64,000 nt of DNA from Streptomyces sp. NBC_01267 (GTDB lineage Bacteria > Actinomycetota > Actinomycetes > Streptomycetales > Streptomycetaceae), in NCBI RefSeq assembly GCF_036241575.1, contig NZ_CP108455.1, forward strand, positions 2,910,001-2,974,000. The letters are read 5' to 3'. The position numbers and the translations under genes were made by a program. Under the pieces are notes generated by a model. That model did no database searches. It had not been told where the DNA came from and worked only from the letters and a program-made list of their open reading frames with translations. Within the stretch, counting starts at the first letter, position 1. Each line of letters starts with the position of its first letter. Below are positions 53,129 to 61,691 of this stretch, one piece after another.

Positions 53129-54406
53129 TCACCTGATCGTCGGCTCGGGGTTCTCCGCGGGCGGCGGCGGGTTCTTGGAGACCCGGCTGAGGAAGAGCGC
53201 GAAGACCGGCGGGTGCTGCTGGAGCATTTCCAGCCGTCCGCCGTCCGCCTCCGCAAGGTCACGCGCCACGGCCAGCCCGATGCCGGTGGAATTGCGTCCG
53301 CTGATGGTCCGCTCGAAGATCCGCGCCCCGAGGTCGGGCGGTACGCCGGGCCCCTCGTCCGTCACCTCGACGACCGTCTGGGTGCCGGTGACCCGGGTGC
53401 GGACCGCCACGGTCCCGCCGCCGTGCATCAGCGAGTTCTCGATCAGTGCGGCCATCACCTGGGCCACCGCGCCCGGGGTGCCGATGGCCTGCAACCCGCG
53501 CTTGCCCGACTGCACGATCGCCCGCCCGGCGCTGCGGTACGCCGGACGCCACTCCTGGAGCTGCTGCTTCACCACGTCGTCGAGATCGAAGGTGACGGCA
53601 GAACCGGTGCGCGGGTCACGGGAGTTGGTCAGCAGCCGCTCCACCACGTCCGTCAGCCGCTCGACCTGGGTCAGTGCGATGGTCGCCTCCTCCTTCACCG
53701 TGTCCAGGTCGTCGGTGAGGGTGATCTCCTCCAGGCGCATGGAGAGCGCGGTCAGTGGCGTACGGAGCTGGTGCGAGGCGTCGGCGGCCAGCCGCCGTTC
53801 CGCGGTGAGCATCCTGGTGATCCGCTCGGCCGACGAGTCCAGCACGTCCGCGACCCGGTCCAGCTCGGGCACCGCGTACCGCTTGTGCCGGGGGCGCGGG
53901 TCGCCGGAGCCGAGGCGCTCGGCGGTCTCGGCGAGATCGGTGAGCGGGGAGGCCAGCTTGTTGGCCTGGCGTACGGCGAGGAGTACCGCCGAGACGATCG
54001 CGAGCAGCGCCACCGCGCCGATGATGAGCAGGGTGCGGCCGACCTCGCGGGTGACGGTGGAGGCCGGTTCCTCGACGGTGACGTGCTCGCCGTGGCCGCC
54101 GGTGGCCTTCCCGCGGATGACGCCGCCCTGCGGCTCGGTGCCGAGCCGGATGGTCTGCTTGCCGGGGATGGTGATCACGGCGTAGCGGTCGACGGCGACC
54201 TGGTCCCGCAGGATCGCCTGGGTGACCCGTTCGTCGCCGACCAGCCGGCTCTCGACGATGCTCGCCAGCCGCAGCGCCTCCGAGTCCACGCTCTCCTGGG
54301 CACTGCTGTTGATGGTGCGCGTCTCGACGATGACGAGCGAGACACCGAAGACGGCGATCACGACGAGCACGACGGCGAGCGTGGAGTTGATGAGTCGGCG
54401 GCGCAT
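53129..54406 (-). CDS. draK: Sensor histidine kinase, DraK-like
   Basis: A 425-aa kinase: TM1 about 6-27, a short extracellular domain of about 95 residues (28-124), TM2 125-145, HAMP, HisKA with H212 in ASHQLRTPL, and HATPase with ALIENSLMHGGG, DEGPGVP and STGIGLAVARDLAEADGG. The context (purE, purK, gtrA, kinase, regulator, POT transporter) and architecture match DraK of S. coelicolor, reported to affect nitrogen metabolism and antibiotic production; I rely on memory for that match. A 36-base gap separates it from draR. Confidence 0.88.
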   Translation of the reverse strand: MRRRLINSTLAVVLVVIAVFGVSLVIVETRTINSSAQESVDSEALRLASIVESRLVGDERVTQAILRDQVAVDRYAVITIPGKQTIRLGTEPQGGVIRGKATGGHGEHVTVEEPASTVTREVGRTLLIIGAVALLAIVSAVLLAVRQANKLASPLTDLAETAERLGSGDPRPRHKRYAVPELDRVADVLDSSAERITRMLTAERRLAADASHQLRTPLTALSMRLEEITLTDDLDTVKEEATIALTQVERLTDVVERLLTNSRDPRTGSAVTFDLDDVVKQQLQEWRPAYRSAGRAIVQSGKRGLQAIGTPGAVAQVMAALIENSLMHGGGTVAVRTRVTGTQTVVEVTDEGPGVPPDLGARIFERTISGRNSTGIGLAVARDLAEADGGRLEMLQQHPPVFALFLSRVSKNPPPPAENPEPTIR

Positions 54407-54442
54407 GCCGTCAGTCTCGCAGCCGGAGCTCCCCGGAAGGGA

Positions 54443-55120
54443 TCAGCTCTTCTCGAAGCGGAAGCCGACGCCGCGCACGGTGGCGATGTAGCGCGGGTTC
54501 GCCGCGTCGTCGCCGAGCTTCTTGCGCAGCCAGGAGATGTGCATGTCGAGCGTCTTGGTGGACGACCACCAGGTGGTGTCCCAGACCTCACGCATCAGCT
54601 GGTCCCGGGTGACGACCCGGCCCGCGTCCCGGACCAGGACCCGCAGCAGGTCGAACTCCTTGGCCGTGAGCTGGAGTTCCTCGTCCCCCATCCAGGCGCG
54701 GTGCGACTCGACATCGATGCGCACCCCGTGGGTGGCGGGCTGGGGGGTGGTCTCGGTGGCGCCGCGCCGCAGCAGGGCCCGTACGCGGGCCAGCAGTTCG
54801 GCGAGGCGGAAGGGTTTGGTGACGTAGTCGTCGGCACCGGCGTCCAGGCCGACCACCGTGTCGACCTCGTCGGCGCGGGCGGTGAGCACCAGGATCGGCA
54901 CGGTGTGGCCCTCGGCGCGCAGCCGCCTGGCCACCTCCAGGCCGTCCATTCCGGGCAGACCCAGGTCCAGCACGACCAGGTCGACACCTCCCTGGAGGCC
55001 GGCGTCGAGCGCGGTGGGTCCGTCCTCCCGCACCTCGACCTCGTAGCCCTCCCGACGCAGTGCGCGGGCCAGTGGCTCCGAGATGGATGCGTCGTCCTCG
55101 GCGAGCAGTACACGGGTCAT
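54443..55120 (-). CDS. draR: OmpR-family response regulator, DraR-like
   Basis: A 225-aa regulator. Receiver with D9/D10, phospho-acceptor D52 in LVVLDLGLPG and the Lys in VTKPFRLAELL; winged helix from about 130 (EFDLLRVLVRDAGRVVTRDQLM, TLDMHISWLRKKLGDD). Read before draK as regulator-kinase. Its ATG overlaps by four bases (ATGA) with the stop of an odd upstream ORF of low GC content (55117-55341). In S. coelicolor DraR is a regulator responding to high nitrogen supply; target genes here are not known. Confidence 0.89.
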   Translation of the reverse strand: MTRVLLAEDDASISEPLARALRREGYEVEVREDGPTALDAGLQGGVDLVVLDLGLPGMDGLEVARRLRAEGHTVPILVLTARADEVDTVVGLDAGADDYVTKPFRLAELLARVRALLRRGATETTPQPATHGVRIDVESHRAWMGDEELQLTAKEFDLLRVLVRDAGRVVTRDQLMREVWDTTWWSSTKTLDMHISWLRKKLGDDAANPRYIATVRGVGFRFEKS

Positions 55121-55341
55121 GAGGGTGATGGTAGTCCGCGACAGGTACTGCTCGTGAGGCGATCGACAAGCCCTTCGGATACAGAATTAATGTCGAGCAT
55201 TTCCTTTGAATTGGCTGGCTGGTTTCCGTATCCACCTGTGATCCATCTCTCAAGTCCTTCCATATGCCCCAGCTTGCTCTTTATGGTTGCGATACGTCTG
55301 TAACAGTATTCGGGGCTCTTTGACCCGCTATAGAGCGGCAA
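55117..55341 (-). CDS. Atypical low-GC small ORF translationally overlapping draR
   Basis: Up to 74 codons from TTG 55341, or 48 from ATG 55263 (MEGLERWITGGYGNQPANSK). Codon use is unlike all neighbours: third positions are mixed (AAA-poor but with ATA, AGA, TCA, CTT, GGA), and the stretch 55140-55340 is visibly A/T-richer than the genome. The stop overlaps the draR ATG as ATGA, the usual sign of translational coupling. No known domain. It may be a real coupled leader gene, a remnant of foreign DNA, or simply an A/T-rich promoter region that happens to be open. Confidence 0.35.
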   Translation of the reverse strand: MPLYSGSKSPEYCYRRIATIKSKLGHMEGLERWITGGYGNQPANSKEMLDINSVSEGLVDRLTSSTCRGLPSPS

Positions 55342-55582
55342 AGGCCCCTTTTCTGTACCCGGTCGACTCTGTCGGCCGGGTACAAAGTGACTGACCTAGC
55401 GGCCGGGCTCCGCGTGCGACACAGCACGCGGGGCGTGGATCCCGGTGTGGTCTTCCCCTTCGGCACGGATCCATTCCGGCCGGCCCCCGGACGTGGGCGC
55501 GGGAACGAGCCATACCGGTGCCGGCCTCCCCCCACAGGGCGCACCACCGACTGCGGCGCGTCCCGAAAAGCAAGGAACGACC
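55342..55582 (+). promoter_or_regulatory. Upstream region of the POT transporter with two strong hairpins
   Basis: Two hairpins lie before the transporter gene: 55355-55383 (outer arms GTACCCGG/CCGGGTAC, inner CGAC/GTCG, loop TCT, about 13 pairs with one G-U) and 55410-55431 (CCGCGTGC/GCACGCGG, 8 bp). Neither has a U-tract. They may form a structured leader or separate the draR and transporter promoters. Confidence 0.45.
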
Positions 55583-57073
55583 ATGGCGTCAAGCCTGACG
55601 AAGGACCCGACCGGCGCCCCCGGTGCGGAGAAGACCTTCTTCGGCCACCCCCGCGGCCTGGCAACACTCTTCATGACCGAGATGTGGGAGCGTTTCAGCT
55701 TCTACGGCATGAGGGCCCTGCTCCCCCTGTACCTCGTCTCCAACAGCGGTCCGCACCTGAGCGTGGCCACCGCCACGGCGATCTACTCGATCTACCTGGC
55801 GATGGTCTACCTGCTCGCGATGCCCGGCGGCTGGTTCGGCGACCGGGTCTGGGGCCCCCGTAAAACGGTCACGATCGCGGCCTCGGTGATCATGGTCGGG
55901 CATCTGACGCTCGCCCTGCCCAGCACCGGCGCGTTCTTCGCGGGCCTCGCCCTCGTCGCGTTCGGCTCGGGACTGCTGAAGGCCAACATCTCCACGATGG
56001 TCGGCCATCTCTACAAGGGTCCGGACGACCCCCGCCGGGACGGTGGCTTCACCGTCTTCTACATGGGCATCAACCTCGGCGCCTTCTTCGCGCCGCTGGT
56101 CATCGGCACCGTGGGCGAGAACGTCAACTGGCACTTCGGCTTCGCCCTGGCGGCCGTCGGCATGGCGCTGGGACTCGTCCAGTTCCTCGTCGGCACCCGC
56201 CACCTGAGCGCGCGCAGCAGCGTCGTCCCGAAGCCGCTGTCGGTCCAGGAGCGCAACGCCACCCTGACCAAGGGCCTGATCTGCCTGATCGTCGCCGCGG
56301 TGTTCTACGGCATCGTCGTCTTCGGCGGTCTCTTCACGGAGAAGTGGGCGCTCTACCCGATCACCGTGCTCGGCCTGCTCATCCCGATCGGTGTCCTGGT
56401 GCGCATCAAGCGCGACAAGGACCTGTCCGGCCTGGAGCAGAAGAAGATGTCCGGGTACATCTGGTTCTTCGTGGCCGCTGCCGTCTTCTGGATGATCTAC
56501 GACCAGGGCGGCTCCACGCTGTCGCTCTTCGGCGACTCCTCCACCACGAACACCCTGTTCGGCTTCCACTTCCCGACGTCCTGGTACCAGTCGGTGAACC
56601 CGGTCTTCATCATGGCGCTGGCCCCGGTCGTCGCCTGGATCTGGCTGGCGCTCAACCGGAGGGGCAAGGAGCCGAGCACCGTCGTCAAGTTCGCGTCGGG
56701 TCTGTTCCTGATCGGGGTGTCGTTCTTCGTCTTCATGCTGCCGCTGATGTCGACCACCGACGGGTCGAAGGTCAGCCCGATGTGGCTGGTGGCGATCTAC
56801 TTCATCCAGACCGTCGGTGAGCTCTGCCTCTCCCCGGTCGGGCTCTCCGTCACCACGAAGATGGCCCCGGCGAAGTACGCCAGCCAGATGATGGGCGTGT
56901 GGTTCCTCGCCGTCACGGCGGGCGACTGCTTCACCAGCCTGATGTCCCTGGCCGGCGTCAACCTCGACAAGTCGGGCATGGTCGGCCTCGAAGCCGCGAT
57001 GGCGGTGGTCGCGGCCTTCGCGGTCTGGATGTACCGCGGCAAGGTGAAGGAACTCATGGGCGACGTCCGCTGA
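55583..57073 (+). CDS. POT/PTR-family proton-dependent oligopeptide transporter
   Basis: A 496-aa membrane protein from ATG 55583 (MASSLTKDPTGAPG), AAGGAA 6 bases before. About 14 TMs of the major-facilitator type. The POT signatures are clear: EMWERFSFYGMRALL (ExxER for proton coupling) in TM1 and the FYMGINLGAFFAPL stretch, plus GGWFGDRVWGPRKT after TM2-3. It imports di- and tripeptides with protons. Divergent from draR, as in S. coelicolor (SCO3064 by memory), so nitrogen-linked regulation by DraR is a reasonable idea. A 19-bp terminator follows. Confidence 0.94.
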   Translation: MASSLTKDPTGAPGAEKTFFGHPRGLATLFMTEMWERFSFYGMRALLPLYLVSNSGPHLSVATATAIYSIYLAMVYLLAMPGGWFGDRVWGPRKTVTIAASVIMVGHLTLALPSTGAFFAGLALVAFGSGLLKANISTMVGHLYKGPDDPRRDGGFTVFYMGINLGAFFAPLVIGTVGENVNWHFGFALAAVGMALGLVQFLVGTRHLSARSSVVPKPLSVQERNATLTKGLICLIVAAVFYGIVVFGGLFTEKWALYPITVLGLLIPIGVLVRIKRDKDLSGLEQKKMSGYIWFFVAAAVFWMIYDQGGSTLSLFGDSSTTNTLFGFHFPTSWYQSVNPVFIMALAPVVAWIWLALNRRGKEPSTVVKFASGLFLIGVSFFVFMLPLMSTTDGSKVSPMWLVAIYFIQTVGELCLSPVGLSVTTKMAPAKYASQMMGVWFLAVTAGDCFTSLMSLAGVNLDKSGMVGLEAAMAVVAAFAVWMYRGKVKELMGDVR

Positions 57074-57092
57074 CGCCGTCCTGAACACGGGC

Positions 57093-57135
57093 GAGGGCCC
57101 GGCCGCACCGGTTGATCCGGTGCGGCCGGGCCCTC
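57093..57135. terminator. Very strong bidirectional terminator
   Basis: Perfect 19-bp stem (57093-57111 with 57117-57135, arm GAGGGCCCGGCCGCACCGG) and a TTGAT loop, between convergent transporter and surface-protein genes. Confidence 0.9.
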
Positions 57136-57165
57136 TCCTGTAGCGGGGTACGTGGCGTGCACGGG

Positions 57166-58560
57166 TCAGCGGGTGCCGCGGAGCCTCCGCCACGGGGTGA
57201 AGGTGAACACCGCGCCGCCCAGCAGGATCGCGGTCCCGGCCACCAGGCCGAGCGCCCGCAGGCTGCCGTTGTCGCTGGCACCGGTCTCGGCGAGTCCACC
57301 GCTGCTGCTGGTGCTCCCGCCGGTGCCGCCCGCGGTGGTGCCGCCGGTCGACGTACCGCCGGAGGCTCCGCCCGGCTGGGCCGAGGTGTCGAGCTCCAGC
57401 GAGACGCCGACGTTCGCCGGCGGGGTGCAGGTGGTGGTCGTACCGAGCGCCTTGACCGTGAGCACGCCGGGGCTGAGCGTCGACTTGCCGTCGGCGCCCG
57501 GCTTGTACGTACCGGTCAGGTCAGGGATCGCGATCGGTGCGCCCTGCTTGAAGCCCTCCTTGTTGGCCGGGCCCACGACATGGACGGTGCCCTTGTCGGA
57601 GCCGCCCAGTTTGACCTCCATCGAGGGAACGACCGCGCCCGCGGGGATGTCGACCGGGCTGTCCATCACGGACTTGGCGAAGTTCACCGTGAGGCCGTAG
57701 GAGCCGCCGTCCTTCTTGGCGCTGATCTTCACCGGGGAGGTGGCCTTCTTGTCACCGATGGGGGTCTTGCAGGTGTAGGCGACATCGACCTGCTTGCCGG
57801 GGAAGTCGGTCGCGCCCCCGCCGGTACCGCCGGTCGTCGTGCCACCCGTGGACGTCCCGCCGGTGGTCGTGCCCCCTGTGGTGGTACCGCCGGTGGTCGT
57901 CCCGCCCGTGTCCGTACCACCGGTGGTCGTACCGCCGGTGGTCGTACCGCCGGTGGTGGTGCCACCCGTGGTCGTACCGCCCGTGGTGGTACCGCCCGTG
58001 GTCGTCCCCCCGCCGCCGTCCGTCACCTTGATGGTGACCGACTTCGGGACGGTCTCCTTCGGTGTGCACTTGGTGTCCGTGGAGATCGGCTTGCTGACGT
58101 TGATGTTGTACTGGTCCGCGGTCAGCGTGACGTCACCGGCCGTGGTCAGCTTCAGCTTGCCGGTCATGTCGGACAAGAGCATCGGGCTGCCCTTGGCGAT
58201 CGGCGGATTGGTCCGGGGCCCCTGCATGGACAGGTCGGCGGTCTGCGCCCCGGCCACCTTGACGGTGCCCGTGGGCTGGACCGTGTCGGCGGCCAGGTCG
58301 AGGATGTTCGGATTGTTGGAGGCGGCGGAGACCGTCTTCCACACCACGTCGACCTCGTCGCCCACTTTTGCCGTCGCGGGCGCCGTGATCTCCACTTTGG
58401 TCGTGCCCTCGATGGGCGGCAGGCCGGAGATCGCCGGGGGTATGCACTCGGTCTTGTACGAGATGTCTGCGGCCTGGGCGGGGCCCGCGGCCAGCACGAT
58501 TCCCGCGCCGCCGAGCATCAGCGCGAATCCCGCCGCGCTCATCCTCCGTTGTCTGGTCAC
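57166..58560 (-). CDS. Sortase-anchored surface protein (LAETG) with two related domains and a TTTGG repeat linker
   Basis: A 464-aa exported protein. Signal peptide 1-30 (ends AGPAQA), domain A about 31-180, a linker of twelve TTTGG-type pentapeptides (186-245), domain B about 255-390, a Ser/Gly/Thr linker, then LAETG at 423-427, a hydrophobic stretch and the basic tail RRLRGTR. LAxTG is the motif used by class E sortases of Streptomyces. Domain B is clearly related to the protein at 60764-61480 (YTCKTPIGDKKATSP versus YQCKTPIGNKGAVSP; both end KALGTTTTCTP). Last gene of the operon; ATGA overlap with the gene before. Confidence 0.9.
   Translation of the reverse strand: MTRQRRMSAAGFALMLGGAGIVLAAGPAQAADISYKTECIPPAISGLPPIEGTTKVEITAPATAKVGDEVDVVWKTVSAASNNPNILDLAADTVQPTGTVKVAGAQTADLSMQGPRTNPPIAKGSPMLLSDMTGKLKLTTAGDVTLTADQYNINVSKPISTDTKCTPKETVPKSVTIKVTDGGGGTTTGGTTTGGTTTGGTTTGGTTTGGTTTGGTDTGGTTTGGTTTGGTTTGGTSTGGTTTGGTGGGATDFPGKQVDVAYTCKTPIGDKKATSPVKISAKKDGGSYGLTVNFAKSVMDSPVDIPAGAVVPSMEVKLGGSDKGTVHVVGPANKEGFKQGAPIAIPDLTGTYKPGADGKSTLSPGVLTVKALGTTTTCTPPANVGVSLELDTSAQPGGASGGTSTGGTTAGGTGGSTSSSGGLAETGASDNGSLRALGLVAGTAILLGGAVFTFTPWRRLRGTR
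57826..58005 (-). repeat. Twelve 15-bp coding repeats
   Basis: Twelve consecutive 15-bp units encode TTTGG (two units are TDTGG and TSTGG). Wobble positions vary between units, so the array is old or selected at the protein level; copy number is likely to vary between strains. Confidence 0.9.
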
Positions 58561-59672
58561 GAATGTCCCTTCGTCGGATGGTTCTCAGACGGTGCGGTGT
58601 CCGGGGTGAACCACGGAAGAACCGTGGCGGTCTGGGGTTCCGGCCCGTCGGCGGGTGCCTTCGGCGCCTGCTCGGGCCTGCGGAACGCGGGTATCTTCAC
58701 GGTGAGTTCGGGCAGCAGCCCGGTCCGGTGGCGCCCGGCGCCAGGTCCGCGCCCGGTCCGCGGCCGGACCTTGTCGACCACCGCCATGCCGATACGGAAC
58801 ACCGCGGCCGGCACGACCACGCACAGCAGCAGCCAGAAGAACGTGACGCCCCAGGGACGCCCCACCCCCCACGGCTGCTCGATCAGCACCTTGCCGCTGT
58901 ACCTGACCGCGATCTGGTAGTCGCCGTGTGCTCCTGCCGACAGTTCGGTGTCCAGCTTGATCTGCGCCTTCTTGCCGGGCGCGATCGTGCCGTGCCACTG
59001 CCGGTCCTCCCACTGGGGCGCGAACACCCCGTGCGAGGTGCCGAGCGAGAAGAGGGGGTCCTTGACCGGTGTCGAACCGAGGTTGCCCACCGTGAAGACG
59101 ATCTGCCGGCTGGGCGGTGCCCCGAACCAGGTGAGGATCCCGCTCGACCCTTCGAGCCGGGCGGCGGACAGCACCGCGAGCCGCCCGCCCGCCGGGGCCT
59201 CGGGGAGGGGCGCCACCGGATGGCCCGCCACCTTGAACACCACGTCGGCGGCGGCCGGTTCACCGGTCACCGTCGCGATGTGCACCACGCAGGGGCAGGG
59301 CTTGGGCGGCTCGGCGACCGGCAGCTTCTTGTCGAAGGTGCCCTTGGCGTCGGTGGTCACCGCGCGCCCGTCGGCGTTGGCGCAGGCGTTGGTACCGCCG
59401 ATCACGCCGCGGCCGGGCGCGGACTGACCGCAGATCAGCATCATCAGCAGGGCGTGCGGGCGCCAGCCCGTGCCCTTGACGGTGATGTCGCCGCCCTTGC
59501 CCGCCTGCTGCTGGGAGAGGGTGGCGCCCGGACCACCGTCCGCGACGGCGCCGGTGGCCGGGAGGAGGACCAGGGCGGGGAGCAGCGTCAGGGCCGCCCC
59601 CCAGACTCCCAGGTTCCGCAGGGTCCGCAGGGGCTGGGGAGCCCTCGGGGACCGGACGGGTTTGATCTTCAC
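58557..59672 (-). CDS. Secreted/membrane protein of the surface operon
   Basis: A 371-aa protein: N-terminal signal or anchor (VWGAALTLLPALVLLPATGAVA), an extracellular beta-rich part with paired Cys (MLICGQSAPGRGVIGGTNACAN, PPKPCPCVV), a second Ig-like region (VFTVGNLGSTPVKDPLF), one TM (VTFFWLLLCVVVPAAVFRIGMAV), and a cytoplasmic tail of about 80 residues rich in Pro/Arg. The Cys pattern suggests disulfides in a neocarzinostatin-like Ig fold, but this is uncertain. Start and stop overlap both neighbours by four bases, so it is part of a strict translational chain. Confidence 0.85.
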   Translation of the reverse strand: MKIKPVRSPRAPQPLRTLRNLGVWGAALTLLPALVLLPATGAVADGGPGATLSQQQAGKGGDITVKGTGWRPHALLMMLICGQSAPGRGVIGGTNACANADGRAVTTDAKGTFDKKLPVAEPPKPCPCVVHIATVTGEPAAADVVFKVAGHPVAPLPEAPAGGRLAVLSAARLEGSSGILTWFGAPPSRQIVFTVGNLGSTPVKDPLFSLGTSHGVFAPQWEDRQWHGTIAPGKKAQIKLDTELSAGAHGDYQIAVRYSGKVLIEQPWGVGRPWGVTFFWLLLCVVVPAAVFRIGMAVVDKVRPRTGRGPGAGRHRTGLLPELTVKIPAFRRPEQAPKAPADGPEPQTATVLPWFTPDTAPSENHPTKGHS

Positions 59673-60703
59673 GTTGCCGCTCCCGCCGTAGCCGGTTCGC
59701 TGTTCTTCACGTGCGTTTCGTCATTTCCGTCGGCCCCGTCGGCTCCGTCGCCATTTCCGTCGGCCCCGTCGGCTCCGTCGCCGCTGTCCGACCCGGCGGC
59801 AGGCGCCCGTTCCGGTTCCGCAGGCCGTCTCCGGCGTACGAACCACGCCCCGGCGCCCAGTGCGACGACGGCCGCGAGACCGGCCACCCACGCCCAGGGG
59901 ACGAACACCGCCGAGGCCGTTCCGGTGCCGTGGGCGCCGCCTCCCGCCGTCAGCGTCACCCGGACCCGTACCGAGTCCAGCGCCGGTGGGTGCGGCCACT
60001 TCTCCGTGAGCCGCACACGCTGGCCGGGCAGCACTTCCATCGGCAGCGCGTGCGGGGCCCGGTGCAGTACACGGCCGAACAGGCCGTCGGCGCGGACTTC
60101 GAGCTTCGGGGTGAGGGCGGTGTTGCCGCGGTTCACCACGGTGTAGCGGATGAGCCCGCGGCCCTTGTCGACGCCGACGTCCTCGACGGTCAGCGCCGAC
60201 AGCGTGGGCCCGCTGACCCGCAGTTGCACCCGTACCCCGGCCTGGCGCCCGCCCGCCGACGCCACGATCGCGGCCGGGTGATCGCCCGGTGCGGCCGTGG
60301 CGGGGACGGTGACGCTGAACGGGACGTCGGCCCGGGTGCGCGCCGGGAGTTTCACCGTACGGACGGCGGGGGTGATCCACGAGTCGTCCGTACCGCGGAT
60401 CGCGAAGGCACCGGACGCCGTGTTGTACGCCTCGGCCCCGCGCAGCCGTACCGACACCGGTTTCGTGCCCGGGTTGGTCAGCGTCAGGGTGTCCTCCAGT
60501 ACCGTTCCCGCCGCGCCCTCCAGGTAGAAGTACGGGCGGCCGTCCTCGCCGGGCCTGCTCCCGCCGCCGGACGCGGGAGCCGCCGTCCAGGCGTGATCGC
60601 CCGCGGCGGGACCCGCCGCGTGGGCGGGTACGAGTGCGGACAGGGCCGAGCACAGCAGCACGGCGGCTGTGAGCGCGGCGGAACGGACGATGCGCGTCGG
60701 CAT
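59669..60703 (-). CDS. DUF916/WxL-interacting-type surface protein
   Basis: A 344-aa protein from ATG 60703 (MPTRIVRSAALTAAVLL). Signal peptide, then YFYLEGAAGTVLEDTLTLTNPGTKPVSVRLR and FSVTVPATAAPGDHPAAIVAS (in parts), the pattern of the peptidoglycan- or WxL-binding domains of DUF916-type proteins, a second beta domain, one TM (PWAWVAGLAAVVALGAGAWFV) and a cytoplasmic tail of repeats DGADGADGNG. In Firmicutes, DUF916-like proteins are encoded together with WxL surface proteins; here the partners are LPxTG-type proteins. Confidence 0.85.
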   Translation of the reverse strand: MPTRIVRSAALTAAVLLCSALSALVPAHAAGPAAGDHAWTAAPASGGGSRPGEDGRPYFYLEGAAGTVLEDTLTLTNPGTKPVSVRLRGAEAYNTASGAFAIRGTDDSWITPAVRTVKLPARTRADVPFSVTVPATAAPGDHPAAIVASAGGRQAGVRVQLRVSGPTLSALTVEDVGVDKGRGLIRYTVVNRGNTALTPKLEVRADGLFGRVLHRAPHALPMEVLPGQRVRLTEKWPHPPALDSVRVRVTLTAGGGAHGTGTASAVFVPWAWVAGLAAVVALGAGAWFVRRRRPAEPERAPAAGSDSGDGADGADGNGDGADGADGNDETHVKNSEPATAGAAT

Positions 60704-60763
60704 GAAACGACTCCCGGGTACCGGCTTACGCGAGGACAGGCGAGGACACGCGGACACCGGACC

Positions 60764-61480
60764 TCAGGCCGGCCGGCCCCGCCGGGTCAGCCAGAGGACA
60801 CCCGCGGCGCCGGTCAGCAGGACGGTCCCGCCGAGCGTGCCGAGCGCCATCGTGGAGTCCAGCGGTCCGGTCTTCGGCAGGTCGCCGCCCGACGCGCTCT
60901 GGGAGGTGCCACCGCTCGTACTGCTGCCGCCGGAACTGCTGCTCCCGCCGGTACCGCCGCTCGCGCCGCCGCCCGAGCCCGCGACCGTCAGTTCCAGGGA
61001 AGGCTTGGGACTGTTGGACGGGGTGCAGGTGGTCGTCGTCCCGAGCGCCTTGATGGTGAGCGTCGAGGCGGTGAAGGTGACCTTGCCGCTCTTCTTGGGC
61101 GTGTACGTGCCCGTCAGAGTGCTGATCTTGATGGGGGTGTTGGCGGGAATGGCCGCGTCGTTGGCCGGTCCCGCGACCGCGACCGTGCCGCTCTCCGCCC
61201 CACCCAGCTGGATGAGCGCGTTGGGCTTCATGGCACCCTTGCCCAGCTCCACCGGGCTGGAGGAGACGCCCTTCTGGAAGGACATGCTGAGGGTGTAGCC
61301 GCTGCCGCTCTTGACGCCCTTGATGTCGATGGGCGAGACGGCTCCTTTGTTCCCGATCGGCGTCTTGCACTGGTAGTTGACGTCCACGACGTCGGCGTGG
61401 GCCGCCGGTGCGGTCATCAGCACCACCGAGCCCGCGACCGCCGCCGCCAGCGCAAACGCTGTCCGCTTCTGGTACGACAC
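60764..61480 (-). CDS. Sortase-anchored surface protein (LPKTG)
   Basis: First gene of the operon, 238 aa. Signal peptide to about 29 (APAAHA), one domain (about 30-165, related to domain B of the LAETG protein), Ser/Gly linker, LPKTG at 201-205, hydrophobic segment and tail TRRGRPA. Both this protein and the LAETG protein have two Cys flanking the domain (YQCKTPIG and TTTTCTP), probably a disulfide. Sixty bases separate it from the DUF916-type gene. No sortase gene is in the window. Confidence 0.88.
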   Translation of the reverse strand: MSYQKRTAFALAAAVAGSVVLMTAPAAHADVVDVNYQCKTPIGNKGAVSPIDIKGVKSGSGYTLSMSFQKGVSSSPVELGKGAMKPNALIQLGGAESGTVAVAGPANDAAIPANTPIKISTLTGTYTPKKSGKVTFTASTLTIKALGTTTTCTPSNSPKPSLELTVAGSGGGASGGTGGSSSSGGSSTSGGTSQSASGGDLPKTGPLDSTMALGTLGGTVLLTGAAGVLWLTRRGRPA

Positions 61481-61577
61481 CTCGTGTCCCCTTATGCCGG
61501 ATGCCGCCGCTAAGTTACTGACGACACATCAGATTGGGCGCTCAAGGTACGCCCGGGGCCTTGCCGAGGGAAGACAA

Positions 61578-61602
61578 AGAGCGCACCGGATCGGTGCGCT
61601 CT
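61578..61602 (-). terminator. Terminator of the anti-sigma gene
   Basis: Perfect 11-bp stem AGAGCGCACCG/CGGTGCGCTCT (61578-61588 with 61592-61602), loop GAT, followed on the minus strand by TTGTCTTCCC. It separates the anti-sigma gene from the surface operon. Confidence 0.8.
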
Positions 61603-61691
61603 GGGGGATGCGGGACAACAGGGGCGGACACCGGGAGCTCAGGCGCTCCCGTGCGCCGGTCGTACGGACTGCCGTGCGGGCCGTTCCGCCC

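Noticed and set aside
53213..55303. A 696-codon open frame on the plus strand
   Set aside because: Antisense to draK and draR, rich in Gly/Arg/His/Asp with no domain; typical mirror frame of high-GC genes.
57826..58005. Regular short repeats resembling a CRISPR array
   Set aside because: The 15-bp units are contiguous without spacers and lie in frame within a coding sequence.
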